Assembly (NCBI GenBank): GCA_016212185.1
Contig: JACRGX010000024.1
Location: forward strand, 1-58,387
Direction of reading: 5' to 3'
Source: Nitrospirota bacterium
GTDB taxonomy: Bacteria; Nitrospirota; Thermodesulfovibrionia; UBA6902; DSMQ01
DNA: 58,387 bases
A model generated the notes under the pieces. That model did not search any database, was not told the DNA's origin, and saw nothing but the letters and a program-made list of their open reading frames with translations. This document shows, in pieces, positions 25,601 through 36,010 of the stretch (its first letter is position 1; every line of letters starts with the position of its first letter). Made by a program: the position numbers and the translations under genes.

Positions 25601-25639
25601 AAAGGGATGTCCCATTTTCCATGGGACATCCCTTTTTTT
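25601..25639 (+). terminator. Strong rho-independent terminator
   Basis: A long perfect stem, AAAGGGATGTCCCAT against ATGGGACATCCCTTT, with a five-base loop and a T-run after it. It ends the PEP-CTERM transcription unit. Confidence 0.9.
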
Positions 25640-25728
25640 ATTCCTCGCCGTTGTCAATTTATTTAACACCGTATAAGTTTTTTTAAATGGATTTTTTTAA
25701 GAAAAAGTTTTAATATTCTAAGGCTTAT

Positions 25729-26139
25729 TTGGCTTATTTAAAGAATTATTTTTGGAGGAAGGTGAAAAAGCTGAGGGCTGTTGTCTACTGGATTTTTACA
25801 ATATCCTATATGACGGCAATTTTTTACATTTCTTCGCAAAAATCCGCAGAACTGCCCCCTCTTCCATGGGGAGCTGACAAGGTGTTGCATGCGGCGGCAT
25901 ATGCTGTTCTTGGAGTTTTAAGTTACTTATCATTTAAGAAAAGCGGGCTCAACAGACGGGTTATCGCCCTGTCGTTCCTTTTGGCGGCTATCTACGGTAT
26001 TACCGATGAATTTCACCAGTCATTTGTTCCCGGCAGAAATGCTGCTGTTGGCGATGTTATTGCAGACGCTTTGGGGGCTTTTTTAGGTAGTTACACAGCA
26101 AATGCAATAAGCATCAGAAAATTGCAGAATTCTGTTTAG
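25729..26139 (+). CDS. VanZ-like membrane protein
   Basis: Small membrane protein of up to 136 residues with about four hydrophobic segments. It carries the VanZ-like pattern: a FYISSQKS loop, DKVLHAAAYAVLG in the second helix, and DEFHQSFVPGRNAAVGDVIADALGA with conserved acidic and His residues. VanZ-like proteins are common near polysaccharide loci; function poorly known. The start is uncertain: TTG 25729, or GTG 25762 just after GGAGG with tight spacing. Confidence 0.75.
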   Translation: MAYLKNYFWRKVKKLRAVVYWIFTISYMTAIFYISSQKSAELPPLPWGADKVLHAAAYAVLGVLSYLSFKKSGLNRRVIALSFLLAAIYGITDEFHQSFVPGRNAAVGDVIADALGAFLGSYTANAISIRKLQNSV

Positions 26140-26205
26140 ACCATAGTAAAAATTCAGTTCTCAGAAATTGACGGCTGCAATTTTTGTAACCGAGAAAGCG
26201 GAGCA

Positions 26206-27321
26206 TTGGAAAAAACAGATATAACTATTATTGGCGCCGGCGTTGTCGGCTTGGCAATAGCGGCTGAATTATCCCAAAAATTTGAAAACATTACAATACT
26301 TGAGAAGCATAAGACTTTTGGGCAGGAGACAAGCAGCCGCAACAGCGAGGTAATACACTCCGGAATTTATTATCCGGAAGGGTCGCTAAAAGCTGCATTA
26401 TGCGTTGAGGGCGCTGAATATTTGTATAAAATCTGCGGGCAGTTTTCCATTCCCCATAAAAAAACAGGCAAGCTGATTGTTGCATCTGAGCAGTCAGAGA
26501 TTAAAGCCCTTGAAGCTCTGTTGGAAAAGGGTCAAAAAAACGGCGTAAAGGATCTGATGATTTTGCAAAAAAACGACGTTAGCAAGATTGAACCTCACAC
26601 CCTGTCAGCTGCCGCCCTTTATTCTCCGAATACGGGAATTATTGACTCGCATTCGCTCATGAAATTTTTTTCTGATTCGGCTTCAGATAACGGGGTCTTG
26701 TTTGCTTTTAACAGCGAGGTCCACAGGATAGATAAAAAAAAGAATGGTTTTGTTGTCGGGATAAAGCAGGAGGACTATTACTTTGAGTCAAAAGTTGTGA
26801 TTAACTGCGCAGGTCTTTATTCTGATTACATCGCAGGGCTTTCAGGGATAGACATCGGGAAAAATGATTATAGGCTTAAATTTTGCAAAGGTTCATATTT
26901 TTCATACTCAAAACCCTCTCCTGTCAGGATGCTTATCTATCCTGTGCCGCATGAAGAACTTGTAGGACTTGGCGTTCATGCGACTCTGGATCTGGCAAAC
27001 CGCCTGCGCTTTGGCCCTGACGCAGAATATGTTGAAGCAATTGATTATAAGGTTGAGTCCGGCAAAAAGGAGAGTTTTTATAAAGGCGCCTCAAAAATCA
27101 TATCAGGACTTGATATAGATTCATTCCTGCCGGACATGGCAGGCGTCCGTCCCAAACTGCAGGGACCCGGAGAAAAGACAAGGGATTTTGTAATCAGGGA
27201 AGAAAGCGGCAACGGCTTGCCCGGACTTATCAATTTAATCGGCATAGAATCGCCCGGACTTACCGCCTCTCCTGCCATAGCAAAGATGGTCAGCGGCATG
27301 ATATCGGCATTGATGAATTAA
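26206..27321 (+). CDS. LhgO-like FAD-dependent oxidase
   Basis: Flavoprotein of 371 residues in the DAO family, closest in pattern to L-2-hydroxyglutarate oxidase: IIGAGVVGLAIAAEL for FAD, then SSRNSEVIHSGIYY, GLGVHATLD, and a C-terminal PDMAGVRPKLQGPGE and IGIESPGLTASPAIA. It would oxidise an alpha-hydroxy acid. Starts at TTG behind CGGAG. It ends two bases before the heptose nucleotidyltransferase gene, so it may be transcribed into the polysaccharide locus. Confidence 0.82.
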   Translation: MEKTDITIIGAGVVGLAIAAELSQKFENITILEKHKTFGQETSSRNSEVIHSGIYYPEGSLKAALCVEGAEYLYKICGQFSIPHKKTGKLIVASEQSEIKALEALLEKGQKNGVKDLMILQKNDVSKIEPHTLSAAALYSPNTGIIDSHSLMKFFSDSASDNGVLFAFNSEVHRIDKKKNGFVVGIKQEDYYFESKVVINCAGLYSDYIAGLSGIDIGKNDYRLKFCKGSYFSYSKPSPVRMLIYPVPHEELVGLGVHATLDLANRLRFGPDAEYVEAIDYKVESGKKESFYKGASKIISGLDIDSFLPDMAGVRPKLQGPGEKTRDFVIREESGNGLPGLINLIGIESPGLTASPAIAKMVSGMISALMN

Positions 27322-27323
27322 AG

Positions 27324-28028
27324 ATGGAAGCCATAATTTTAGCAGGCGGTCTCGGCACAAGGCTTCAATCTGTTGTTAAAGATGTCCCTAAGCCGATGGC
27401 GGACATAAACGGCAGGCCGTTTATGTCTTTCTTAATGGATTATTTATCAAGATATGGTGTGAAAAAGGTCGTGCTTTCAGTGGGCTATAAGCATGAGACG
27501 ATAAAAAATTATTTCGGCTCAGGATACAAAGAGATGGATGTTGAATATGTCACAGAGGACCAGCCGCTCGGCACAGGCGGCGCCTTAAGGGAGACGCTGA
27601 GGCGCGTGCAGGGCAGTGAAGCAATAGTTTTAAACGGAGATAGTTTTTTTAATGTTAATCTCAATAACCTAATTGATTTTCACCATTCACAAGACTCCAT
27701 GCTGACCCTTGCCGTAAAACCAATGAATAACATTGACAGGTATGGGACCATTATCCTCCAGAATGAGAGAGTAACCGGTTTTAGTGAAAAGTCCTCCGGA
27801 AATTCCGGCTATATAAACGGCGGTGTTTACGTGATGAAAAAAGAGAGCATGAATCATTATGCAGGGGAAGGCGCATTTTCCTTTGAAACTGATTTTTTGC
27901 AGAGGAATATAAACAGCCTTGCCGTTTCCGCCTTTATCAGCGACGGCTATTTCATTGATATCGGCGTCCCTGAGGATTATAAAAGGGCGCAGAAGGAACT
28001 GCAACAGGTCTTAAAGGAGGTGGTGTAA
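27324..28028 (+). CDS. HddC-like sugar-1-phosphate guanylyltransferase
   Basis: Nucleotidyltransferase of 234 residues. The N-terminal LAGGLGTRLQSVVKDVPKPM is the sugar-nucleotide pyrophosphorylase signature, and the protein follows the D-glycero-alpha-D-manno-heptose-1-phosphate guanylyltransferase pattern (LGTGGALRE, VLNGDSFFNV). It would make GDP-heptose from the 1-phosphate. It abuts the HddA-like kinase gene with no gap, and a GmhA-like isomerase follows, giving most of the GDP-D-glycero-D-manno-heptose pathway. Confidence 0.85.
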   Translation: MEAIILAGGLGTRLQSVVKDVPKPMADINGRPFMSFLMDYLSRYGVKKVVLSVGYKHETIKNYFGSGYKEMDVEYVTEDQPLGTGGALRETLRRVQGSEAIVLNGDSFFNVNLNNLIDFHHSQDSMLTLAVKPMNNIDRYGTIILQNERVTGFSEKSSGNSGYINGGVYVMKKESMNHYAGEGAFSFETDFLQRNINSLAVSAFISDGYFIDIGVPEDYKRAQKELQQVLKEVV

Positions 28029-29024
28029 ATGATTATCTCAAGGACGCCTGTAAGGATAAGTTTTTTTGGTGGGGGAACGGATTACAGGGAATATTTTGAA
28101 AGAAAGGGTGGCGCTGTTCTTGGAGTCACAATTGATAAATATACTTATGTGAGTGTAAACAGATTAAGTGATTTTTTTGATTACAAGATAAGAGTTGGCT
28201 ATTCAAAATCTGAGCTTGTAAATAATGTGGAAAATATTGTACATCCAAGTGTTAGAGAGACTCTGAAGTTTAAGAATGTTAATGGTAATTTGGATATTCA
28301 TATATTTGCTGACCTCCCGGCACGTACAGGTCTTGGTTCATCATCTTCGTTTACTGTAGGATTTTTAAATGCACTATATGCATTAGAAGGTAGAATTGTT
28401 TCTAAGCAACAGCTTGTTGAAGAGGCTATTTATATAGAGCAACAACTTATTAAAGAGAATGTTGGATGTCAGGATCAGGTTCATGCGGCTTATGGAGGAC
28501 TGAATACAATCGAATTTAGTAAACAAGGATTATCAGTAAGACCTGTTATTATTTCAAAAGAAAAGCTTGATTATTTAAATGATTCATTGATGGTTTTTTA
28601 TACCGGCTTATCTCGTTATGCAAGTGAAATAGTACAAGAACAAATAGAAAATACTAAGGATGGCAGAAAAGACGATTATCTTAAAAAGATGCATGAAGCG
28701 GTTTTTGAAGCTGAAAAGATAATTTCTGATGAAGAACCTGAGGATATGGCAAAACATCTGGGTGAACTCCTTCATGAATGTTGGAATCTTAAGAAAAATC
28801 TTTCAAGCCAAATATCAAATCAATTTATTGATGAAATATATAAAAAGACAATACAAACAGGCGCTTATGGTGGTAAATTAGCAGGAGCAGGAGGGGGTGG
28901 TTTCTTATTTGTATTGGCGCCTAAAGAAAAACAGCAAAACATCAGAAATGCACTAAGTGATTTATTAGAAGTGAATTTTAGATTTGAAAATGAAGGGTCA
29001 AAAATAATCTATCTAACACAGTGA
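28029..29024 (+). CDS. HddA-like heptose-7-phosphate kinase (GHMP family)
   Basis: GHMP-family sugar kinase of 331 residues. Motifs: RISFFGGGTDY at the N-terminus, LPARTGLGSSSSF (ATP loop, about 98-110) and KLAGAGGGGFLF near the end. The pattern matches D-glycero-alpha-D-manno-heptose-7-phosphate kinase, giving the 1,7-bisphosphate. No separate GmhB phosphatase is visible in the window; it may be elsewhere. Base composition turns clearly more AT-rich from this gene on, compared with the HddC-like gene just before. Confidence 0.85.
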   Translation: MIISRTPVRISFFGGGTDYREYFERKGGAVLGVTIDKYTYVSVNRLSDFFDYKIRVGYSKSELVNNVENIVHPSVRETLKFKNVNGNLDIHIFADLPARTGLGSSSSFTVGFLNALYALEGRIVSKQQLVEEAIYIEQQLIKENVGCQDQVHAAYGGLNTIEFSKQGLSVRPVIISKEKLDYLNDSLMVFYTGLSRYASEIVQEQIENTKDGRKDDYLKKMHEAVFEAEKIISDEEPEDMAKHLGELLHECWNLKKNLSSQISNQFIDEIYKKTIQTGAYGGKLAGAGGGGFLFVLAPKEKQQNIRNALSDLLEVNFRFENEGSKIIYLTQ

Positions 29025-29094
29025 TTAGGGAAACAGGGTGCTTTGATGCCCACAGTGATATGAAATATAAAAATTATCCGGCGTGAATATCTAA

Positions 29095-30048
<954 letters not shown>

Positions 30049-30159
30049 GCGTATAATTTAAGAAAAATATTTTGGGAGAATATCCAAATAATTAGCTTAG
30101 TATTTTAAAATAATGCTTGTTTGCATAATAATAATACTTTGTTGGATAAATAATGGGTT

Positions 30160-30729
30160 ATGGAAGTTTTATTAAATAAATATAGGTCTAATCTTATTGA
30201 GGTATTTCAAAAAGCGGATATTCAAAGAATGAATATTCTTGCAGAATCACTTTTAGAAGTATGGCAAAATAAAAAACAGGTTTTTTTGTGTGGTAATGGA
30301 GGAAGCGCTGCAAATGCCATGCATATTGCAAATGATTTTTTCTATGGGACAGCGAAAGATTTTGGCAATGGTATTCGAGTCAATGCATTATCTTCTAATC
30401 AATCTGTGCTAACATGTCTTGCAAATGATGTTTCCTACGATGACATTTTTTCACGACAGTTACGAGTGCTTGGACAGGCAGGAGATATGTTGATTGCACT
30501 TTCAGGGAGTGGGAATTCTGCAAACATCATCAAAGCTATTGAGACCGCAAAAGAACTAGATATTAAGACGTTTGCAATCCTGGGATATTCAGGTGGAAAA
30601 TGTCTTAATCTTGCCGATGTTCCAATCCATTTTCCTATAGATGATATGCAAATTGCTGAAGATATGCAATTAATAGTTGGTCATATGATAATGCAATGGC
30701 TGAGGGGAAAAATGTTCTTTAGCACATAG
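30160..30729 (+). CDS. GmhA-like phosphoheptose isomerase
   Basis: SIS-domain protein of 189 residues. The phosphosugar-binding pattern CGNGGSAANAMHIANDF (about 46-62) and LIALSGSGNSANI are those of sedoheptulose-7-phosphate isomerase, which makes D-glycero-D-manno-heptose 7-phosphate. With the HddA- and HddC-like genes it supplies a GDP-heptose. The spacer 30049-30159 before it is AT-rich and may hold a promoter, but I could not pick a convincing one. Confidence 0.87.
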   Translation: MEVLLNKYRSNLIEVFQKADIQRMNILAESLLEVWQNKKQVFLCGNGGSAANAMHIANDFFYGTAKDFGNGIRVNALSSNQSVLTCLANDVSYDDIFSRQLRVLGQAGDMLIALSGSGNSANIIKAIETAKELDIKTFAILGYSGGKCLNLADVPIHFPIDDMQIAEDMQLIVGHMIMQWLRGKMFFST

Positions 30730-30744
30730 TGCAAAGGAGAGCCG

Positions 30745-31743
30745 ATGTCAGAGAAAATAGTTGTTATAGGAAGTAATTCTTTTTCCGGCACAAGCTTTGT
30801 TGATTATGCTCTTAACAATGGCTCTGAGGTAATCGGGGTTAGCCGCTCCCCTGAACCTGATAGTGTTTTCCTTCCTTATAAGTGGAATAAACCAGATAAA
30901 TTAAGCAATTTCAAATTTTATCAAATGGATATAAACAATCATCTTGAGGCAATTATAGAATTAATCAAAACAGTCAAGCCTGGCTATGTTGTTAACTTTG
31001 CCTCTCAAAGCATGGTGGCTGAAAGTTGGGCGCATCCTGAACACTGGATGATGACTAATGTAGTCTCAACGATAAAGTTTCATGACGCACTGCGTAAATG
31101 TGATTTTCTAAAAAAATATGTTCATATTTCAACGCCGGAAGTATATGGCACTTGCCAGGGGATAATACCTGAAAGCACAAATTATAATCCAAGTACTCCC
31201 TATGCCGTCTCTCGCGCCGCAGCTGACATGAGTCTTATGGCATTTTACAAAAATTACAAGTTTCCGGTTGTTTTTACAAGGGCGGCAAATGTTTTTGGGC
31301 CTGGTCAACAGCTTTATCGGATTATTCCCAGAGCAATTTTCTTTTTCTTGACCGGAAGAAAATTGCAATTACATGGAGGGGGGCATTCTGTTCGTTCTTT
31401 TATTCATATCAGGGATGTCGCAGACGGTACATTGCGGGTTATGAGACATGCACAGCACGGCGAAATCTTTCATTTTTCAACTTTGCGTAATATATCAATA
31501 CGGTCGGTTGTGGAATTAATAGCTGAATATCTGAACATAGACTTTAATGAATCAGTGGAAATTGTAGATGAACGTCCCGGGAAAGATACTGCGTACTTGC
31601 TTGACAGCACAAAAGCAAAAAATAAGCTTGGCTGGAGCGATAAGATAACGCTTGAAGACGGCATCAAGGAAACAATTGCATGGGTAAAAAATAATCTTGA
31701 GGCTCTGATGTCGCAGACGCCGGATTATGTTCATAAACCATAG
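30745..31743 (+). CDS. Nucleotide-sugar 4,6-dehydratase-like SDR
   Basis: Extended SDR of 332 residues resembling GDP-mannose/dTDP-glucose 4,6-dehydratases (STPEVYG, TRAANVFGPGQQLYRIIPR, SFIHIRDVADG). The cofactor loop is unusual (GSNSFSG instead of GxxGxxG), and the catalytic Lys of YxxxK is replaced: the sequence reads YAVSR. A subfamily of dehydratase-like proteins carries this change, so it may be active, but the chemistry needs care. In context it could act on GDP-heptose to give a 4-keto-6-deoxy-heptose. Confidence 0.78.
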   Translation: MSEKIVVIGSNSFSGTSFVDYALNNGSEVIGVSRSPEPDSVFLPYKWNKPDKLSNFKFYQMDINNHLEAIIELIKTVKPGYVVNFASQSMVAESWAHPEHWMMTNVVSTIKFHDALRKCDFLKKYVHISTPEVYGTCQGIIPESTNYNPSTPYAVSRAAADMSLMAFYKNYKFPVVFTRAANVFGPGQQLYRIIPRAIFFFLTGRKLQLHGGGHSVRSFIHIRDVADGTLRVMRHAQHGEIFHFSTLRNISIRSVVELIAEYLNIDFNESVEIVDERPGKDTAYLLDSTKAKNKLGWSDKITLEDGIKETIAWVKNNLEALMSQTPDYVHKP

Positions 31744-31763
31744 AAAAGAATGAGGGAGAGGAC

Positions 31764-32702
31764 ATGAATATTTTAGTTACAGGCGGTTGCGGATATATCG
31801 GGACAATTCTTGTGCCGCGCCTTCTGGATTTAGGCCATGATGTGACAGTTGTGGATATTATGTGGTTTGGCAATTATCTGGCGGCTCATAAAGATCTGAA
31901 AGTTGTCAATGAAGACACAAGAAATATTGATAACGTTCATCTGGATGGAGTAGATGCGGTTATTCATCTTGCGAATGTGGCAAATGACCCGTGCGGTGAA
32001 TTAAATGCTAAATTATCATGGGAAGTGAATGCGCTTGCAACTATGCGCCTTATTGACAAGGCAGTACATTCAAAGGTAAAGCAGTTCCTTTTCGCATGTT
32101 CAGGCAGTGTTTATGGAATAAAGGAAGAACCGCAGGTGACCGAAGAACTGACACTTGTTCCTGTTTCTGACTACAATAAGACGAAAATGGTAGCAGAACG
32201 GGTACTGTTAAGTTATAAAGATGACATGATTGTTCAATCTATCAGGCCTGCCACGGTCTGCGGCTATTCACCGAGGATGCGTCTTGATGTATCTGTAAAT
32301 ATGCTGACCATGCAGGCCCTGGCAAAAGGTAAGATTACTGTTTTTGGCGGCACACAGGTCCGTCCGAATATTAATATAAAAGACATTGTTAATATCTTTA
32401 TTTTTTTTCTTGAGAACGGTGATAAATATACAGGTATTTACAATGCGGGCTTTGAGAATATTTCCATACTGGACATAGCAAAGAAAGTTACTGCATTTGT
32501 TCCTGCGAAAATAATTGTTAGTGAGTCAAATGACCCGCGTTCTTATCGTCTAAATTCTGATAAATTGCTTTCTACCGGATTTAAACCTCAGTATGGTGTT
32601 GTGAACGCGATTGAGGAGATAATCAAGGTTTTTCGGGAGGGGAAATTACAGGATGAAGAAAAGTATTACAATTTAAAAACAATGAAAAGACTGGCAATTT
32701 AA
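31764..32702 (+). CDS. NAD-dependent epimerase/dehydratase (extended SDR)
   Basis: Extended SDR of 312 residues. Cofactor loop GGCGYIGT; catalytic DYNKTK (YxxxK) after ACSGSVYG. It shares general layout with the SDR at 29107 (both have the [26 protein letters not shown] type segment), so the two are paralogues that may act in sequence on the same sugar. It lies 20 bp after the dehydratase gene and nine bases before the E1-alpha gene. Confidence 0.82.
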   Translation: MNILVTGGCGYIGTILVPRLLDLGHDVTVVDIMWFGNYLAAHKDLKVVNEDTRNIDNVHLDGVDAVIHLANVANDPCGELNAKLSWEVNALATMRLIDKAVHSKVKQFLFACSGSVYGIKEEPQVTEELTLVPVSDYNKTKMVAERVLLSYKDDMIVQSIRPATVCGYSPRMRLDVSVNMLTMQALAKGKITVFGGTQVRPNINIKDIVNIFIFFLENGDKYTGIYNAGFENISILDIAKKVTAFVPAKIIVSESNDPRSYRLNSDKLLSTGFKPQYGVVNAIEEIIKVFREGKLQDEEKYYNLKTMKRLAI

Positions 32703-32711
32703 ATATAAAGT

Positions 32712-33698
32712 ATGGTATTGCGTACTAATATTGATGCGAAGATCTTAATACAGCTACTTTATCAAATGAAGAGAATACGCGCTGTTGAAGAGACTATTGC
32801 AGAACGTTACAATGAGTGGAAAATGCGTTGTCCGACGCATCTATGCACCGGGCAGGAGGCTGTTTCCGCGGGTGTTTGCGCTGTATTAAGAAAAGACGAC
32901 TTTGTAGTGAGCACTCACAGGGCGCATGGCCACTATCTTGCGAAAGGCGGCGATCTGAAACGAATGATAGCCGAAATATACGGCAAAGCAGCCGGCTGCT
33001 CCTCAGGCAAAGGCGGATCCATGCATTTAATTGATAAATCCGTTGGTTTTATGGGAAGCACCTCAATTGTCGGAGGTACGATTCCCGTAGGGACAGGGTT
33101 AGGCTTTTCTATACTTCTTAACGGCACAGACCAGATATCCTGTGTTTTTTTTGGCGATGGAGCAACAGAAGAAGGGGTATTTTATGAATCTATCAATTTT
33201 GCTATTTTAAAAAAGCTCCCGGTTTTGTATATATGTGAAAATAATCTTTATTCAGTGTATTCCCCTCTCTGTGTGAGGCAGCCGGCAGAGCGGTCCATAA
33301 GTAAAATGGTAAGCAGTTTGGGAATCGCAAGTGATTCGGGCGATGGAAATGACGCTACTGAGGTATACACTAAAGTGATAAATGCAGTTGAACATATCAG
33401 GCAAGGAAAGGGTCCTTTCCTCCTTGAATTTGCAACTTATAGATGGAGGGAACATTGCGGTCCTAATTTTGATAACGATATAGGGTACCGGACAGAAGAA
33501 GAATATTTATGCTGGAAGAAAAAAGATCCGATTATGCTGCTTGAGAATGAGATGAAAAACAGGGATGTTTTTAATCCCGGAGAAGTTCAAAGGGTGGATT
33601 CTTTAATAGAGTCTGAGGTCCATGAAGCATTCAGTTTTGCGGAAAGCTCACCATTTCCTTCTCAAGATGAGGCATTTATTCAGTTATTCAAAGAATAA
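32712..33698 (+). CDS. TPP-dependent E1 component alpha-like subunit
   Basis: Thiamine-diphosphate enzyme subunit of 328 residues, like pyruvate/acetoin dehydrogenase E1-alpha. The TPP motif GDG (148-150) to NN (177-178) is intact, with EE three residues on, and the STHRAHGHYLAKG and GKGGSMH segments are as in E1 proteins. No E2 or E3 gene is present in the locus, so oxidative decarboxylation with lipoamide is unlikely. The precedent of the avilamycin sugar genes aviB1/aviB2 suggests attaching a two-carbon unit from pyruvate to a keto-sugar (inference). Confidence 0.85.
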   Translation: MVLRTNIDAKILIQLLYQMKRIRAVEETIAERYNEWKMRCPTHLCTGQEAVSAGVCAVLRKDDFVVSTHRAHGHYLAKGGDLKRMIAEIYGKAAGCSSGKGGSMHLIDKSVGFMGSTSIVGGTIPVGTGLGFSILLNGTDQISCVFFGDGATEEGVFYESINFAILKKLPVLYICENNLYSVYSPLCVRQPAERSISKMVSSLGIASDSGDGNDATEVYTKVINAVEHIRQGKGPFLLEFATYRWREHCGPNFDNDIGYRTEEEYLCWKKKDPIMLLENEMKNRDVFNPGEVQRVDSLIESEVHEAFSFAESSPFPSQDEAFIQLFKE

Positions 33699-33717
33699 TA
33701 TTGCATGAGGTTTTGAA

Positions 33718-34776
33718 TTGGCAAGGAACTTACAGTTTGGGAAGGCTATTAATGAAGCTCTTTTTATAGCGATGGAGAAAGAGCATAAGATTATCACTTT
33801 CGGGCTTGGAGTGGATGATCCTAAGCGAATTTTTGGGACCACTGCAGGCTTGAAGGAGAAGTTTGGTTCTTACAGGGTATTTGACATGCCTGTATCAGAA
33901 AATGCAATGACCGGTATCGCTATTGGCGCCTCATTAAATGGAATTCGTCCTGTTATGACACATCAAAGGCTTGACTTTTTTCTTCTCACAATGGATCAGC
34001 TTGTTAATAATGCCGCAAAGTGGCATTACATGTTTGGCGGAAAGAGTTCAGTACCTATTACAATCCGCCTTATACTCGGAAGGGGATGGGGGCAGGGACC
34101 TCAGCATTCTCAGAGTCTCCAGTCATGGTTCGCGCACATACCGGGATTGAAAGTTGTTATGCCGGCAACGGCATATGATGCAAAAGGGCTTTTACTATCC
34201 GCAATATTTGATGACAATCCGGTAATTTATCTTGAACACAGATGGCTGCATAACCTTGAAGGAGAAGTTCCAGAGGGTGATTATAGGGTCCCAATTGGAA
34301 AGGCTAATGTGTTAAAAACAGGAAATGATTTGACCATTGTTTCGCTTTCTTATATGACAATTGAGGCTCTTCATGCAATTGAAATTCTTGAAAAACAAGG
34401 CGTGCATTGTGAACTGATTGACTTAAGAACGGTAAATCCTATTGACTGGGAGACAATATTTAAGTCTGTAGGGAAGACCGGCAGACTTATAGCGTTGGAT
34501 ACTGCAACTGAAACTCTTTCTATTGCAGGAGAAATTGTGGCAAAAGTTTCAATGGAAATGTTTGGTAAATTGAAAGGCGCTCCGACAAGGATAGCCTTGC
34601 CGGATTTTCCTACACCTACATCCCCTTCTTTAACTGATAAATACTATAAAAGAGCGGAGGATATAGTCCATACTGCGGGAAAAATGTTAGGCAGAAAATT
34701 GGATGTTCAGGAAATACTGGATAGCAGAAAATCACCCCATGATGTGCCGGGGGATTGGTTTAAGGGACCGTTTTAG
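33718..34776 (+). CDS. TPP-dependent E1 component beta-like subunit
   Basis: Partner of the preceding subunit, 352 residues. The pyrimidine-binding domain (about 1-180) has the segment FDMPVSENAMTGIAIGA, with the Glu that activates TPP in SEN, and IRLILGRGWGQGPQHSQSLQ; the transketolase C-terminal domain follows (VSLSYMTIEALHAIEIL). TTG start at 33718 behind GAGG. The gap to E1-alpha is 19 bp, so the two form one enzyme. The C-methyltransferase gene follows after three bases. Confidence 0.87.
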   Translation: MARNLQFGKAINEALFIAMEKEHKIITFGLGVDDPKRIFGTTAGLKEKFGSYRVFDMPVSENAMTGIAIGASLNGIRPVMTHQRLDFFLLTMDQLVNNAAKWHYMFGGKSSVPITIRLILGRGWGQGPQHSQSLQSWFAHIPGLKVVMPATAYDAKGLLLSAIFDDNPVIYLEHRWLHNLEGEVPEGDYRVPIGKANVLKTGNDLTIVSLSYMTIEALHAIEILEKQGVHCELIDLRTVNPIDWETIFKSVGKTGRLIALDTATETLSIAGEIVAKVSMEMFGKLKGAPTRIALPDFPTPTSPSLTDKYYKRAEDIVHTAGKMLGRKLDVQEILDSRKSPHDVPGDWFKGPF

Positions 34777-34779
34777 AAA

Positions 34780-35997
34780 ATGATGCATAAGGACATGTGC
34801 ATACAATATAAAGATGCAGTTATTAATAAAAGAACACAATGTTCCGTATGTGATAACAGGGAACTAATTGAAATTATGAATATGCCGGAATTGCCGATTA
34901 CCGGGTTGTTTTCCAAAGAAAAACAAAAGGATTCTTTTTCAGGCATAGATCAAAGTTTATTATGGTGTTCGAAATGCGGGCAGGGTCAACTGTTGAATCA
35001 GGTTAACCCTGAAATACTATATGATTCTCAAAAATATACCTTCAGAACGTCTTTGAGTTCAACTGCTCAACAGGGAACAAAAGTATTTATTGACTATCTT
35101 CGGGAGTTTGTACCGGACGAAAAATTTAATTGCATTATTGATGTAGGATGCAATGATTTATATTTACTTCATGAGATAAAGTCTTTTGGTAAGGTTAGAA
35201 TAGGACTTGATCCTATATGGACATCGCAGGAAAATAATATTAAAGATTCGGACTTACATGTAATAGGAGGCACTGTTGAGGAAACTGATTTAGATAAAGT
35301 TCTTCCCTGTAAGCCTGACTGTATTTTATCAAGACACACGCTTGAACATATATTTGACCCTCAACTTGTCTTGGAAAAATTGATTGATTGCGCAACAGAT
35401 GATGCATTGTTTCTTTTTGAAATACCCGGGTTTGATTCATTAATAACAAGAGGACGCTTTGATCAGGTTTTTCATGAGCATCTGCAGTATTTCAGCTTAA
35501 GTTCGTTTGAAGCTCTCTTAAATAAACTTGGAGCTAAGCTAATAGGCTATCATGAAAACTATCATAATTGGGGGGCTTTAATGATAGCCTTCAGAAAGAA
35601 AGGTGCAGCGCATAGGAATTTTAATGTTGCATTTACAAGAGAAGATATAGAGTGGAGGAGAGACCTTTTTTTTTGTCAGATGGATAATGCCCGAAAGACA
35701 TTATATGAGTTCAAAAATACAAACATATATGGATATGGCGCCGCATTAATGCTGCCGGTATTAGCTTATCACCTGAAAAGCGATCTGTCTTTTATAAAAG
35801 CTGTAATTGATGATGATAAGGATAAAGAAGGTTTTTTCTATACTAATCTTCCGCTTCAAGTGAAACATTCCGGCAGTATTGAAGATTTTTATAGTTCAAC
35901 AGTTTTTGTTACCGCAATAGACAATGTTAAACCTATCATGCTAAAGCTGCTGCAGAATAGGCCGAAACACATAATTTATCCGTTGCACATAATTTAA
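34780..35997 (+). CDS. Zinc-domain C-methyltransferase, sugar-modifying type
   Basis: Protein of 405 residues with the three-part layout of deoxysugar C-methyltransferases (TylC3/NovU-like): an N-terminal zinc site (CSVCDN at about 22-27 and CSKCGQG about 65-71), a SAM-binding domain (IIDVGCND, SRHTLEHI, FHEHLQYFS), and a C-terminal nucleotide-binding-like domain (YGYGAALMLPVLAYHL). Such enzymes methylate C3 of a 3-/4-keto sugar on a nucleotide carrier. Placed right after the E1 pair, it may act on the same keto-sugar or provide a tethering domain. Confidence 0.83.
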   Translation: MMHKDMCIQYKDAVINKRTQCSVCDNRELIEIMNMPELPITGLFSKEKQKDSFSGIDQSLLWCSKCGQGQLLNQVNPEILYDSQKYTFRTSLSSTAQQGTKVFIDYLREFVPDEKFNCIIDVGCNDLYLLHEIKSFGKVRIGLDPIWTSQENNIKDSDLHVIGGTVEETDLDKVLPCKPDCILSRHTLEHIFDPQLVLEKLIDCATDDALFLFEIPGFDSLITRGRFDQVFHEHLQYFSLSSFEALLNKLGAKLIGYHENYHNWGALMIAFRKKGAAHRNFNVAFTREDIEWRRDLFFCQMDNARKTLYEFKNTNIYGYGAALMLPVLAYHLKSDLSFIKAVIDDDKDKEGFFYTNLPLQVKHSGSIEDFYSSTVFVTAIDNVKPIMLKLLQNRPKHIIYPLHII

Positions 35998-36010
35998 AGG
36001 AGGCGGTATT

